From Ascoidea tarda (nom. inval.) (lineage: Eukaryota > Ascomycota > Saccharomycetes > Ascoideales > Ascoideaceae), in contig JAKTTS010000271.1 of assembly GCA_030560485.1 (NCBI GenBank), forward strand, positions 1 to 21,052: 21,052 nt of DNA, given 5' to 3'. The first letter of the stretch is position 1. The number at the start of each line of letters is the position of its first letter. Below the pieces are notes generated by a model. That model was not told where the DNA came from, made no database searches, and was given only the letters and a program-made list of their open reading frames with translations. A program made the translations under genes and the position numbers. Shown piece after piece: positions 1 through 9,880 of this stretch.

Positions 1-178
1 CGTGATGAATAGTGTCTATAATTCCTTGATGGCCTTCAGTCTGATGCAATGCTGTAGTGTCTTTTAATTGTATCAAATCAGATATCTTATTGAAGTCGCT
101 GTTGAAATTTTCAATAAAAGGCTGATTGGATGTATTGTTTGGATGCTGGACAATATCAGCTTCTATTTTAACAGACAT
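1..178 (-). CDS. Unidentified protein, N-terminal part (runs off left edge)
   Basis: An ATG at 178-176 on the minus strand opens a frame of 59 codons that stays open to the window edge. It begins MSVKIEADIVQHPNNTSNQP and continues through FIENFNSDFNKISDLIQLKD. The stretch is polar, with no signal peptide or membrane segment, and I do not recognise the family. Codon choice (TTG/TTA for Leu, AAT/AAC mixed, no CTG) matches the neighbouring genes. Another ATG 5 bases upstream in a different frame stops after six codons. The gene is divergent from MEC1 and would share its 495-bp upstream region. It could be a first exon or, less likely, a chance open frame; the length alone is weak evidence. Confidence 0.5.
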   Translation of the reverse strand, partial: MSVKIEADIVQHPNNTSNQPFIENFNSDFNKISDLIQLKDTTALHQTEGHQGIIDTIHH

Positions 179-673
179 TTCATTAACCAGAGTGATTTGT
201 AAAAACTCTGAAGTAGATGAGAAATTCGGTCAATGAGGTATTATTTAAAGGTGCCAACTGAATATGTTATGTTATATATATACCAATCCTGCTTTTGGCT
301 AAAAAAAAATATTAATCAAAAATATGAAAATAGAGAAATTTTTAGATTGAAAAGTTTGGTGTTTTCTGAGCAATGCAATTATCTCCGGACAAAATCAGCG
401 ATCCGCATCACACAAACCGCATGCGCCGCGCGGTCTCCGTAGCAAGGCCCAGAAAGATCCGCTTAGCACCGTTATGGCTGCGTCCGAGTTGCGAACGGTA
501 CCGGACTGTATTGCGAAATACCGTTTGCAACCGTAAAGTCATCGAATATTGTGTTCTTCTGTTTGGCGTCGGGATGGAAAATACGCTGCATCCTGAAAAG
601 TCGGCTGTTTCTGATTCTGGAACCTTATCACTGACTTTTCCAGAGGTGGCGACTCAACGATAGATGAAGCAAC
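179..673. promoter_or_regulatory. Divergent intergenic region with a GC-rich island, upstream of MEC1
   Basis: This is the shared 5' region of the left-edge gene and MEC1. The left half is AT-rich, with a TATATATA run near 275. From about 375 to 560 it becomes clearly GC-rich, unlike the rest of the window. The island contains the palindromes CCGCGCGG (426-433) and CGGTACCG (496-503), two copies of GATCCGC (400, 456), two of CCGGAC (385, 501), two of TTGCGAA (489, 511) and a 13-bp inverted repeat. Such clustering fits binding sites for sequence-specific factors, perhaps zinc-cluster type, but I cannot assign a factor. No MCB (ACGCGT) element is present. An ATG-initiated open frame at 373-663 is probably a by-product of the GC content. 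Confidence 0.5.
488..531. repeat. Imperfect inverted repeat, 13-bp arms
   Basis: GTTGCGAACGGTA (488-500) faces TACCGTTTGCAAC (519-531). Twelve of 13 bases are complementary across an 18-bp spacer. The left arm also overlaps an 8-bp palindrome, and TTGCGAA recurs inside the spacer. It lies about 140-185 bp upstream of the MEC1 ATG. It may be a dimeric transcription-factor site. Confidence 0.55.
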
Positions 674-690
674 ATGAAGAGAGGGTTTGA
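664..690 (+). promoter_or_regulatory. Short upstream ORF overlapping the MEC1 start
   Basis: ATG at 664 begins an 8-codon frame ending in TGA at 688-690, so it overlaps the MEC1 initiation codon at 674 in another frame. Its context is poor (T at -3), while the MEC1 ATG has A at -3. If the transcript starts upstream of 664, scanning ribosomes meet this ATG first, so MEC1 would depend on leaky scanning. Whether the mRNA includes it is unknown. Confidence 0.35.
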
Positions 691-3600
691 TTTGGTAGAT
701 CGTGCTAATTGCAGCAACGACCAATATGGTAGCATCAACAACCCAAATAATGTCGATATTTTGGATGCGTTTTTAAATCTATCCATTGCCTCGGAGCTAG
801 ATATCAACAACCAAAACTTGCGTCTCCATTTGAGCTCCAACAACGAGATAATAGAATTGCTAAAGCATTTGTCGAAGTTTGTGTTCAAAAACTTATTGAA
901 GAAGACTTTCCTTACACGAGCTCAAGACAGCAACGATTTGCTTGTTTTGCAAAAATCAATTTATCTAATATACTCGATATTTTGTTTGTCATCAAAAGAC
1001 ATTCAAGCTGCTGATTTGAATAATTTCAATCAATTGGGAAGTCAATTGAACAATTCAAGCGATAGCAACCAGCTTAACAATGACAGGCTCCAATTGTTAT
1101 TGGATTGCAGCTTGACTCCCTTGAATATCAACTACACTAAAAATTATCAAATCATTATCCTATATTTGCTTCAATTTTATAAATTTATCTTGAAGTTTGA
1201 TCCAATTCAACCCAATTATACCAATAATACCAACAACACCAATAACACCAACAGCTCGGTAGCTGAAATATTATCGTTAAAACAGAATTTAAACATTTGT
1301 ATTATAACGTTGGTTGAGAAACTTTCTTTGCATTCAACTGAAACCAAACAAGAAATAAGGGATTTTTTACTAAATTACCTCTTTCAACTATCGATCAACA
1401 GCACCAATAACAAAAACACCAAAATTAACCAAAGCTTAATACTCAAGTTTCAAAAAATTTCTACATCTACTCATGGATTTGCTATCCTAACCAGTGGTAA
1501 AATTATAAAATGTTTAAACTTGAACAACTTGTTTTATATCAACTTATTGCTAAAAATTTCCTCAAACATTTTTATATTCAATATTACTCCCTTACTATCT
1601 CTTCATTCTAATTACAATTATCCCAACAATTTAAAAATTCTTAAGTTTGTTGATATCTTTCAATCGTATCATCTATTAAATTCCATTGAAATTTTTTTAA
1701 ATTTAAATTATAATTCAATTTTGTTTTTAAAATCATACAAAAACTCTCTAAATTTAACAACTCAGTTTATAACCTTTCTTAAAAACTTTAACCAAAATTT
1801 CATCAATTTAAAAAAATCTCAAAAAAGTTCCATTTTTTTCAATCAACCAAGAAATAAACCAATTCATAACCAATTTAATCAATCTAAATTGAAGACAGAA
1901 ACTCACAAATCTTTTTCAGAATCAGCTATTGAATCTGAAAAGAAATATGGCTATTTCAATTTTTCCTATCTACAAACAGCTTTGTCTAAAGTGATATTAA
2001 ATCTTTACTCTTATTCACTTTCTTTCAATATAACCAATGATTTTCTTTTATCGATTAACCTTGATTACAAATTCAAAGATTTTCCAGACGTGTTTACTCA
2101 AGATTTGATAAACTCCATTTTATTTGTTACTAATTGCTCAAAACAATTTTTCCAGAGCCACAAGCACAAAAAAGATATTATTGAACAAGATAATTTTAGG
2201 TTTGAGAGTACTTTTACTGCTAATGATGATTTTTTGATATTTTCAGAATCCATAAACTTTCATAGCTCTCATTTAAAGTATTATAAAAACACTATTCTTG
2301 AAAAATACAAGGCTATAAATGTACCATCTTGCAATAAAAATAACATTGTTACCTATAAGATCAAGGAGCTAAACAAAATTCTTCAATTGACCAACAATGA
2401 CACTAATTTGAATAAATATATATCATCTCTATACTGTTTTATTGCCCAAATCCTAGAAAGAGATGATAACATAACCAACTTTTCCGATTTTCAAATTTTT
2501 CTTCTAGTTAAAGCTATAACTGAACTTTTGTTTTTATCATTTCAATATTATGATCCAAGCTGCAGTTTATGCATTTCTTGTAGTCACAACAAAGTTTTTA
2601 ATGTTGATGATAAACATTACCTCGATTTGGGTCTTTTTGACAAAACCATGCTGATTATTACACTAATTATTTCAAAAATAAATGATTCTACATCTTCAAT
2701 AATAGTATTAGCTATTTTGATTTCATTGAAAAAAATTGGATCCCAAATGCCAATAATTGACTCGCGGGATATAAGCAGAAACAACCAATTAATTTCATTT
2801 GTTTTTAGTAGCAGCACATCGATCTTTAGGGAAGTTAGATTGCTTTCGAGTTTACTAATACCTCTTCTAATATTTCAAACTAACTCTCTAGTTGATAATG
2901 ATATATTAAAGACGGTTTATCACAAATTAGACGAGTCCTATTCTTTTGGAAAATTTGCCAGCAGAGTTGAAAGTTTGCTTATAAATGAACCTAGCAAAAA
3001 CCTATACCTGTCAGAGACCATACTTGTTGGATGGGCAGCTCTAGCGCAGAACTTGAATTATAAAATCTTCTCTCATATACTTCCGAAATTTCTTGAAATA
3101 TTGGACTGCAACAATTCATTTCATGTTTCATTGACTTTCCATTTAATCAAGGTAATAGCAAAATTCAATAAAATTACCGTCTGGGATATGTTTATGCCAC
3201 ACTTTCCTAATATTAGCAAAAACTTGATCATAAAAATGAAAAGTAATCGACTTTTTGCTAACGATATATGCGAACTATTGGGTTGCAGTGAAACAAAAAT
3301 AGTTTTTGAGGCAGCTAACTATGCCATTCCTCTACTTATTCAGCATTATGAAAATGACTATATTATGTACATTGCAGAATTGACTGGTATAAGCAAATAT
3401 AAACTAGTTAATCAAAAGTCCACCAAAATACTAGGCTATTTATTTGCAACCACGCCTTTATTTGAGGGAAAGGTTGATATCAACAAAATAAAAATGATCA
3501 TGGCTAACTGTTTATTGGATTTTGATAGTCCTGAGTATAAGAAAAAGAAAATGGAGCTCATTTGGGAAGTGTTGATGCACCATGATGGAAAGCCCTCTAG

Positions 3601-6600
3601 TTTACCTCATATTTTATCCTCACTTGTTTTTATTGCAAAGTATTTTTTTTCAAATTGTGAAAAAAACAGAACAGATGAAGCAATATTGAAGGACTGCTTT
3701 GATAACTACATATTGGGGATTGTTCGTAACTTTTCTGACATATTCATACCAAAGCAAGGGTTTCGTCCTTTTTGTGAAAAGCAAAAATCGCTACTTGCTA
3801 TCCAAGCTTTGATCATCATAGCTGTTCCCTCTATTGTGGCAACTTTACCACAAATTTGCACTTCATTGCAGTTGTCAATTGAGGATTCGTTACTTGTTTT
3901 TGATACATTGCAGACATGGAAAATTCTTGTTGAAAAATTAGAAAACGTTCATTTAGTTTCTTTTCTTGACTTGGTTGTGTCTATTATTATTCAAAGATGG
4001 TGTTTGTTTGATCAATCTTCAAAAAAGATCGGAGCAGATATACTCCATACAATTTTTTCCAACTCAGAATTGATGAAAGGTGATTCATATTACCATTATT
4101 ATTTGAGTTTAGCAGATCAAGAAGACTTACTAAGCATTTATCTGAATACAAAACGCAATTTAATATCTGTGCAGAACGACAGCTCCTTTTCAAACCTTCT
4201 CTCTGATATATCCAGAAGATGTCTAAATGATAATAAGTATGTGGTGAAACAGTCATTGAAGGATTTATCCAAGTACTTAGATTCATATGTGGAAAATTTG
4301 TATACTAAGATAGAAGACGAAGAAACAATTAAGGAGAGTGTGATAAAGCTCATTAACATATTACTCGAGACAGGATTTAAATTCAAGTTGACAGATTTTT
4401 CAATAACAAGAGACTGTGTAAAGTGCTTGGGAACATTGGGAAAAATTGCGTATTCGAAACTCACGTCCACTAATGCCTCTGAAAATAAATCATTGCTTGT
4501 TTTACATAACTTCGATGATAAAAAGGAATCGATTATATTTTTGATCAGATTTATAGATAAATTTCTAGTGAAATCATTTTGGGCATCCACCAATCCATCA
4601 AAACAATTGCTGCTTGCATATTCCATGCAAGAGTATTTAAAATTTTGTGGTTTATCGTCACCTAACGAGTTTCTTTTCCTAAAGAGTCCTAGCAACAATT
4701 TAGAACATACGATTTCTCCAGAGTCTATTCTATGGAACAAATTTAGTGATGTCTCCAAATCGACCTTGATACCTCTTATTTCTTCAAAGTATGTGATAAC
4801 ACCAAAAATTTATCAGTCTTTGAAATACCCAATTTTTGATGTACTAAAAAAGCATGAGGTTTGGCTTAGAGAGTTTACGTTTCATCTATGTGATGAATGC
4901 ACTGGAAAATATTCTAAATTTATATTTCAGATTGGTTCGCGGATAATTAAAGACCAAAACTTGGAAATAAGTCAGTTTATTCTTCCTTACATAGCTTTAA
5001 ATGTATTGACAACTGGAAGTGAAGAAACAAAGAATAATATAAAAACTGAAATTCTTTCGATTTTAAAAATTGATGCCAAAACTTATTTGGATCAAGAAAC
5101 AAATCAAAACATAAAGCAATGTTATCAAACTGTTTTTTCTATTCTTGATTACTTCAAGTATTGGTTAATTTCCAGACAGAGGCTTTTTAGTTCAGTGCAA
5201 TCGCAATCCTTCAAAGATAGTGAAGAAATGAAGATTGTCTCATTACTATTAAACGAAATTCCCGAAGAATTGATCGCAGACAGAGCATACCAGTGTTGTT
5301 TATATGAAAGAGCAATCTTGTATTTGGAGCAATTACATAGGACATCTAAGTCGAATAACTCTGCAGAAGTCGACTCAATATACTCTTCATTGCAACAGAT
5401 GTATGCTAACATCAATGATTCGGATGCTTTAACGGGAATTTTAAAACACATATCTACAAATAATTTGAACGATAAAATCCTACAGCTTCAGTACAATGAC
5501 AACTGGAAAATGTCATTAGATTGCTTTGAAGGCTTAGATAATACAGGAATAATAGAAACCAAGAGTTTATACAGTTTTTTAGAAACTCATAATTTAAGTG
5601 ACGAATTATTGTCCAAACTTGGAGGTCTAGTTAAGGCTAAGAATCATTTATCTGAGATTGAGAGTGGAACTATATCATTAGGATTATCATCTTATTGTTT
5701 GCAAGGAAGTATTTCTGATCTTAAAAGATGGGTGTTGATTTCGGAGATTCAAATTCCACTAAATAAAGCTGATTCTTTGGTTGATTTAAATATAGCCAAG
5801 AGTCTACTATATTTTAATAAAAATAACAATATTCAGATAGCAAATGAAGTCGATGAAGGCTTCAAGGCTATTGGAAAGTATATGAATAAATCTTTAAACT
5901 CGCCTGCCACAATGAATCTGCTAAAGAAGTTGCATCTGTTGGAAGATATAAATATCATTGCCAAAGCAACCAGATCGAAAGATGAGTTAAATAAAGGATT
6001 GAAACTACTAGATATGCGGTACCGAGTTTGCGAAAATAAGTTTGATACAAAATGGAATTTTCTAAGGCTACGAAAGTCATTGGAGTCAATGAGAAGGGAT
6101 ATTTTCAAAAATGATATATCTAAGCTTTGGATTCAATGTTCCGAGTTATCCAGAGAACACCATAGAGTTGATCTTGCTTCAAAATCGATTGCTCATGTTC
6201 TATCAACTGAAGACAAAGATGGAGTTATTGAGTACTCAAGAGTTTTGTGGGAACTTGGAGATCAGTCAAAGGCATTGAAGCTTCTCCAGAATTTATTAAA
6301 TGAATATGATAGTAATGGTTTGGAAGGTAATGTCAATTTAAACAAATTTGTTTCAAGCGAGAATAGAGTATCTAGTAAAGAAAATGACCAAACTGACACA
6401 ACAGATAAAGATAACAGTTATGCACTGAAGAACTGTGACAATGGATACAATTTTGAGCGCGCAAAAATTGTGTTGCAGCATGCAAAATGGTTGGATATTT
6501 CTGGGGAGCAGAGTTCGTTGTTTGTGATAAACTCTTACAAAAAGGCTATTGAATATACTGACAAAAAGTGGGAAAAAGCGTTTTTTTATCTTGGGAAGTA

Positions 6601-8344
6601 TTATAGCAAGTTATTAGATTCTGAATCCAAAAACAAAAATACTTCTATTTTATTTCATGTTGGACGATACGAGCTACACATAGTAAATAATTATTTGAAA
6701 GCAGTGGAGCTCGGTACTGAAAATTTAAATGAGATATTACCAAAGATATTAACTATATGGTTTGATTTCGAGAATTCTGACAGTAATTTGTATTCAAATA
6801 ATAAAATAATCAACAAAAGAAAACAAGTTTACAAAGAGTTACAGCAACTGGTTGATCAGACGTTTTCTAGAATTCCAATATTTGTTCTCTATGTTATATT
6901 TTCGCAGCTAATTTCTAAGATTTGTCATGAAAATTCTAAAACTTGCGATATAATTATCAACAACATAATCAAGATTACAAATGAATATCCCAAACATGCA
7001 TTGTGGTCGATATTTTCGATATTGAATTCCAACGATAAAAATCGGAAAAATAAAGCAACACTGATCTTAAAAAAGTTACTTTCTATGGGAAAAATTAACA
7101 AACTAATATCAAAGGCAAAAATACTAATTGATGGGTTTTTTATTATTAAATCGTTTGATTTGAATCATAAATCCAAGAGGTTGGGTAAAAAAAATGTATA
7201 CTCTTTGAAAGAGGATTTTAATTTTGATCATTCGATTTTGCCAATTGAGATTGTTTTACCGATAGAAAAAAATTTTGAAATCAAAGCATTACCAACAGAT
7301 AGAAAACTATTTGAGGGATATACACCATTTCCTGAAGAGTCGTGTGTTTCGTTTCAAAAATTTGAAGACAAAGTTGAAATCTTGTTTTCATTGCAAAAAC
7401 CACGAAAAATTAAAATATTGGGGAGTGATGGGAAACACTATTATTTGATGTGCAAGCCTAATGATGATTTAAGAAAGGATGCAAAAGTAATGGAGTTCAC
7501 CACATTGATTGATCAGCTATTAAAGAAAAACTTTGAGGCAATAGAACGAGAGTTGAGTATCAAGAGGTATGCGGTTATACCGTTGAGCGAAGAATATGGC
7601 ATAATCGAATTTGTTTCAAATCAGTTAACGATACGGTCTGTTTTATTTGAAAAATATAACAAATTAAATAAGTATATTGTTCCGAAAAAGATAGAAGAAC
7701 ATTTTAACAAGGGATTAAGTCTAAGTAAAAAATTGAAAAATTTTGAAAGGTATTTGAATAAGTTTCAACCTGTATTGTATTTATGGTTTCTAGAACGGTT
7801 TTCAAATCCATTGGATTGGTATAATTCAAGGAACAAGTTTTCTAGAAGTTGTGGGGTTATGTCAATAATTGGGTTTATAATTGGGCTAGGAGATAGACAT
7901 GGAGAAAATATATTAATTGATTCTATGGATGGTGGGCTTTTGCATGTTGATTTTGATTGTATATTTGATAAGGGAGAAACATTGACAGTCCCCGAAAGAG
8001 TTCCATTTAGACTAACAAATAATCTAGTTGATGGGATGAGCAAAATTTATGGTTACAATGGAACATTTTTAAAAAGTTGCGAGGTTGTATTAAAAGTTAT
8101 TCGGAGAAACGAAAGTGGATTGATCAATATTTTGGAAAGCTTGATATATGACTCTATAATGGAATTTCAAAGCAAAGAAAAAAGGGAGATTTATCTCAAT
8201 AAAATCCGTAAAAAAATAAGTGGAATTGTTGAAAATGAGGGGTTACCATTGAATGTCAAAGGAGAGGTCAAATATTTGTGTGAACAAGCTACTGATGCTA
8301 AAAATTTATGCCAAATGTACTTTGGATGGTTACCTTTTATTTAA
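674..8344 (+). CDS. MEC1: MEC1: ATR-family checkpoint kinase (PIKK)
   Basis: This gene encodes 2556 residues in one intronless frame; a stop at 665 precludes an earlier start. The family's kinase, partnered by Ddc2/Lcd1, senses RPA-coated single-stranded DNA and phosphorylates SQ/TQ sites on targets such as Rad53 and Chk1. The N-terminal two thirds are helical HEAT-type sequence with a UME-like part near 830-930. A FAT domain spans roughly 1500-2150. In the kinase domain I see the nucleotide-binding Lys 2261 (MCKPNDDLRKD), the catalytic loop GLGDRHGENIL at 2404-2414 (Asp 2407, Asn 2412) and the metal-binding DFD at 2426-2428. The context HVDFDCIFDKG is Mec1/ATR-type rather than Tel1 or TOR. 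The FATC domain ends in MYFGWLPFI, matching the yeast Mec1 C-terminus. It is about 190 residues longer than S. cerevisiae Mec1 (2368), partly from low-complexity insertions such as the Asn/Thr repeat near 182-196. Confidence 0.97.
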   Translation: MKRGFDLVDRANCSNDQYGSINNPNNVDILDAFLNLSIASELDINNQNLRLHLSSNNEIIELLKHLSKFVFKNLLKKTFLTRAQDSNDLLVLQKSIYLIYSIFCLSSKDIQAADLNNFNQLGSQLNNSSDSNQLNNDRLQLLLDCSLTPLNINYTKNYQIIILYLLQFYKFILKFDPIQPNYTNNTNNTNNTNSSVAEILSLKQNLNICIITLVEKLSLHSTETKQEIRDFLLNYLFQLSINSTNNKNTKINQSLILKFQKISTSTHGFAILTSGKIIKCLNLNNLFYINLLLKISSNIFIFNITPLLSLHSNYNYPNNLKILKFVDIFQSYHLLNSIEIFLNLNYNSILFLKSYKNSLNLTTQFITFLKNFNQNFINLKKSQKSSIFFNQPRNKPIHNQFNQSKLKTETHKSFSESAIESEKKYGYFNFSYLQTALSKVILNLYSYSLSFNITNDFLLSINLDYKFKDFPDVFTQDLINSILFVTNCSKQFFQSHKHKKDIIEQDNFRFESTFTANDDFLIFSESINFHSSHLKYYKNTILEKYKAINVPSCNKNNIVTYKIKELNKILQLTNNDTNLNKYISSLYCFIAQILERDDNITNFSDFQIFLLVKAITELLFLSFQYYDPSCSLCISCSHNKVFNVDDKHYLDLGLFDKTMLIITLIISKINDSTSSIIVLAILISLKKIGSQMPIIDSRDISRNNQLISFVFSSSTSIFREVRLLSSLLIPLLIFQTNSLVDNDILKTVYHKLDESYSFGKFASRVESLLINEPSKNLYLSETILVGWAALAQNLNYKIFSHILPKFLEILDCNNSFHVSLTFHLIKVIAKFNKITVWDMFMPHFPNISKNLIIKMKSNRLFANDICELLGCSETKIVFEAANYAIPLLIQHYENDYIMYIAELTGISKYKLVNQKSTKILGYLFATTPLFEGKVDINKIKMIMANCLLDFDSPEYKKKKMELIWEVLMHHDGKPSSLPHILSSLVFIAKYFFSNCEKNRTDEAILKDCFDNYILGIVRNFSDIFIPKQGFRPFCEKQKSLLAIQALIIIAVPSIVATLPQICTSLQLSIEDSLLVFDTLQTWKILVEKLENVHLVSFLDLVVSIIIQRWCLFDQSSKKIGADILHTIFSNSELMKGDSYYHYYLSLADQEDLLSIYLNTKRNLISVQNDSSFSNLLSDISRRCLNDNKYVVKQSLKDLSKYLDSYVENLYTKIEDEETIKESVIKLINILLETGFKFKLTDFSITRDCVKCLGTLGKIAYSKLTSTNASENKSLLVLHNFDDKKESIIFLIRFIDKFLVKSFWASTNPSKQLLLAYSMQEYLKFCGLSSPNEFLFLKSPSNNLEHTISPESILWNKFSDVSKSTLIPLISSKYVITPKIYQSLKYPIFDVLKKHEVWLREFTFHLCDECTGKYSKFIFQIGSRIIKDQNLEISQFILPYIALNVLTTGSEETKNNIKTEILSILKIDAKTYLDQETNQNIKQCYQTVFSILDYFKYWLISRQRLFSSVQSQSFKDSEEMKIVSLLLNEIPEELIADRAYQCCLYERAILYLEQLHRTSKSNNSAEVDSIYSSLQQMYANINDSDALTGILKHISTNNLNDKILQLQYNDNWKMSLDCFEGLDNTGIIETKSLYSFLETHNLSDELLSKLGGLVKAKNHLSEIESGTISLGLSSYCLQGSISDLKRWVLISEIQIPLNKADSLVDLNIAKSLLYFNKNNNIQIANEVDEGFKAIGKYMNKSLNSPATMNLLKKLHLLEDINIIAKATRSKDELNKGLKLLDMRYRVCENKFDTKWNFLRLRKSLESMRRDIFKNDISKLWIQCSELSREHHRVDLASKSIAHVLSTEDKDGVIEYSRVLWELGDQSKALKLLQNLLNEYDSNGLEGNVNLNKFVSSENRVSSKENDQTDTTDKDNSYALKNCDNGYNFERAKIVLQHAKWLDISGEQSSLFVINSYKKAIEYTDKKWEKAFFYLGKYYSKLLDSESKNKNTSILFHVGRYELHIVNNYLKAVELGTENLNEILPKILTIWFDFENSDSNLYSNNKIINKRKQVYKELQQLVDQTFSRIPIFVLYVIFSQLISKICHENSKTCDIIINNIIKITNEYPKHALWSIFSILNSNDKNRKNKATLILKKLLSMGKINKLISKAKILIDGFFIIKSFDLNHKSKRLGKKNVYSLKEDFNFDHSILPIEIVLPIEKNFEIKALPTDRKLFEGYTPFPEESCVSFQKFEDKVEILFSLQKPRKIKILGSDGKHYYLMCKPNDDLRKDAKVMEFTTLIDQLLKKNFEAIERELSIKRYAVIPLSEEYGIIEFVSNQLTIRSVLFEKYNKLNKYIVPKKIEEHFNKGLSLSKKLKNFERYLNKFQPVLYLWFLERFSNPLDWYNSRNKFSRSCGVMSIIGFIIGLGDRHGENILIDSMDGGLLHVDFDCIFDKGETLTVPERVPFRLTNNLVDGMSKIYGYNGTFLKSCEVVLKVIRRNESGLINILESLIYDSIMEFQSKEKREIYLNKIRKKISGIVENEGLPLNVKGEVKYLCEQATDAKNLCQMYFGWLPFI

Positions 8345-8835
8345 GACCAAGGCTTGAACACAACTAAAGTTTGGTTATAAATTGTTTTTTAGAACAAAGT
8401 ATCGCCTAGATAGTTTTAATCAAACTTATTCTGATTACTATGATGTTTCATCTTGGAGTATACTAATACTACCATCACGTCAAGATTCAGCAGTTACAAA
8501 GGAATATATTTGTGATAATTTGTATTGTGGTTTTTTTTATATTTCTACATATATCTCTCAACTATTCACCAGATCTGGTCTGACTGGTAGCTGTGTGTTT
8601 TGCCTCATGTATACTCTCAGAATAATGCGCTTGTGCTAGTCTTCTAATAGTTTTATTCCACCAATTATCCTCAAGAAGAAATCCTAATTGGACGAGAAAT
8701 TGTTTCTATTAATTTGTCTTTAACAATTTTATTGGTTGTCCATGTAAAATTCTATTTAAATGCAATTGATATTCTGTTTTTTTTTTCTCCTATTCATATC
8801 CCTCATCAAATTAAGGAATTCGCTAATTTTAAAAA
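8345..8835. other. Intergenic region, MEC1 3' side to F-box-like gene
   Basis: This 491-bp AT-rich spacer holds the MEC1 3' UTR and the upstream region of the broken F-box-like gene. The only structured element I see is a perfect 12-bp palindrome, ACCAGATCTGGT, at 8568-8579. An open frame at 8382-8639 has no ATG start and resembles nothing known. A pyrimidine-rich stretch (T9CTCC) precedes the next ATG by about 50 bp. Confidence 0.5.
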
Positions 8836-9880
8836 ATGGATGTTAGAGAACTGTCTTTCAAGGAAATCGATAATGATTTAAATGAATTACAACTTAAACC
8901 ATCAAACAAACTGTTTTATGATATAATGCCTATTGAGTTGATGAATATGATATTCATTCACTTACCGCTCGATAAAGGATGGTTACTCACTTTACCAGAC
9001 AGTAATTCAATTAAATTTTGTGCATCAAAAGCGTTATTCAAAAATATAATATTGGTTTATTTATCTTTTCGTAATAAAGAATAGAGCTCAAAGATTTTGA
9101 TAAAATCATTTCTAAAAACTCATTTTGATGACTTATATCTATTTAAACTCCAATTGTTAAATTGTTGCCAAAATTTAAGATGTTTTCTTGAAAATTTTAA
9201 AGACATAAGCAGCTTTAAAGTGCTAAGCCAATTACTATCAGCAAGTCCAAATGAAATAGAAAATACTCATGCTTGTGTTGACAGTATTCCTTTAATAAGG
9301 GACGAACATTTTGAAAACATTGATATGATTGAAGAGCTGATATTAAGCAATTTGAAATATTTGAAGTATTTTACCATTTGTTTGAGATTTGAATATGAAC
9401 ACAAGAGACAAAAAGAGATTGCTTTATCTATAAATTTAAAAAAAGTGAAAGCACTATATTGTAGTGATATCAGTGGTCCAAATAAAATTAATTGCTTTTA
9501 CTTTGATTGTGCTTACCATATTGATATGAATTATCAAGTTTATGACAATTTTATTGAATTCGATCTGAATGGTTGTAATTTACTTAAATTTAATGGAAGT
9601 ATATTACAATTAAATTTAGAGATTATCAAAAAAGGATTTTGGGGTATTTTAGACATAATTGATAGACGGGTAAATGCAATTAAGAAATGTGATAAATTGA
9701 AGAATCTAAAAAAACTATCAATCAAACACAAATATTAAAAAAATAGAGAATCTTGACAATTTAATCAATCTAAAATATTTGTGTTCAACACATAATACTC
9801 ATGTTGAAATAATTGAAGATTTAGACAACTTGATTCATTTAGAGGGATTGTATCTAATGATAGTTATAAACGATGGTTAA
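8836..9880 (+). pseudogene. Broken F-box / leucine-rich-repeat-like protein gene
   Basis: ATG at 8836 opens a frame of 82 codons ended by TAG at 9082-9084. The same frame then continues open to 9738 with protein-like sequence and no usable ATG nearby. A further leucine-rich stretch is readable to 9880 only in the next frame, the shift falling in the A-rich overlap 9710-9738. Residues about 30-50 (IMPIELMNMIFIHLPLDKG) resemble an F-box core, the Skp1-binding motif of SCF ubiquitin ligases. The later part has LRR-like units such as LKNLKKLSI, IENLDNLINLKYL and IEDLDNLIHLEGLYL, as expected for substrate recognition. One in-frame stop plus one frameshift indicate a decaying host gene. Its four CTG codons in about 350 contrast with their near absence elsewhere. 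A short functional protein from the first frame, or assembly errors, remain possible. No intron signals explain the breaks. Confidence 0.55.

Noticed and set aside
233-442. 69-codon open frame upstream of MEC1
   Set aside because: Low-complexity AT-rich start running into the GC island; no recognisable protein features.
373-663. 96-codon ATG-initiated frame just before MEC1
   Set aside because: It coincides with the GC-rich island, where stops are rarer. The translation is Arg/Pro-rich and unlike any family, and it ends 10 bp before the MEC1 ATG.
4138-4758. 206-codon open frame on the minus strand
   Set aside because: It lies wholly inside the MEC1 coding region, whose plus-strand frame is clearly the real one.
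8382-8639. 85-codon frame after MEC1
   Set aside because: Starts with TTG rather than ATG, Cys/Tyr/Phe-rich composition typical of translated spacer, no homology recognised.
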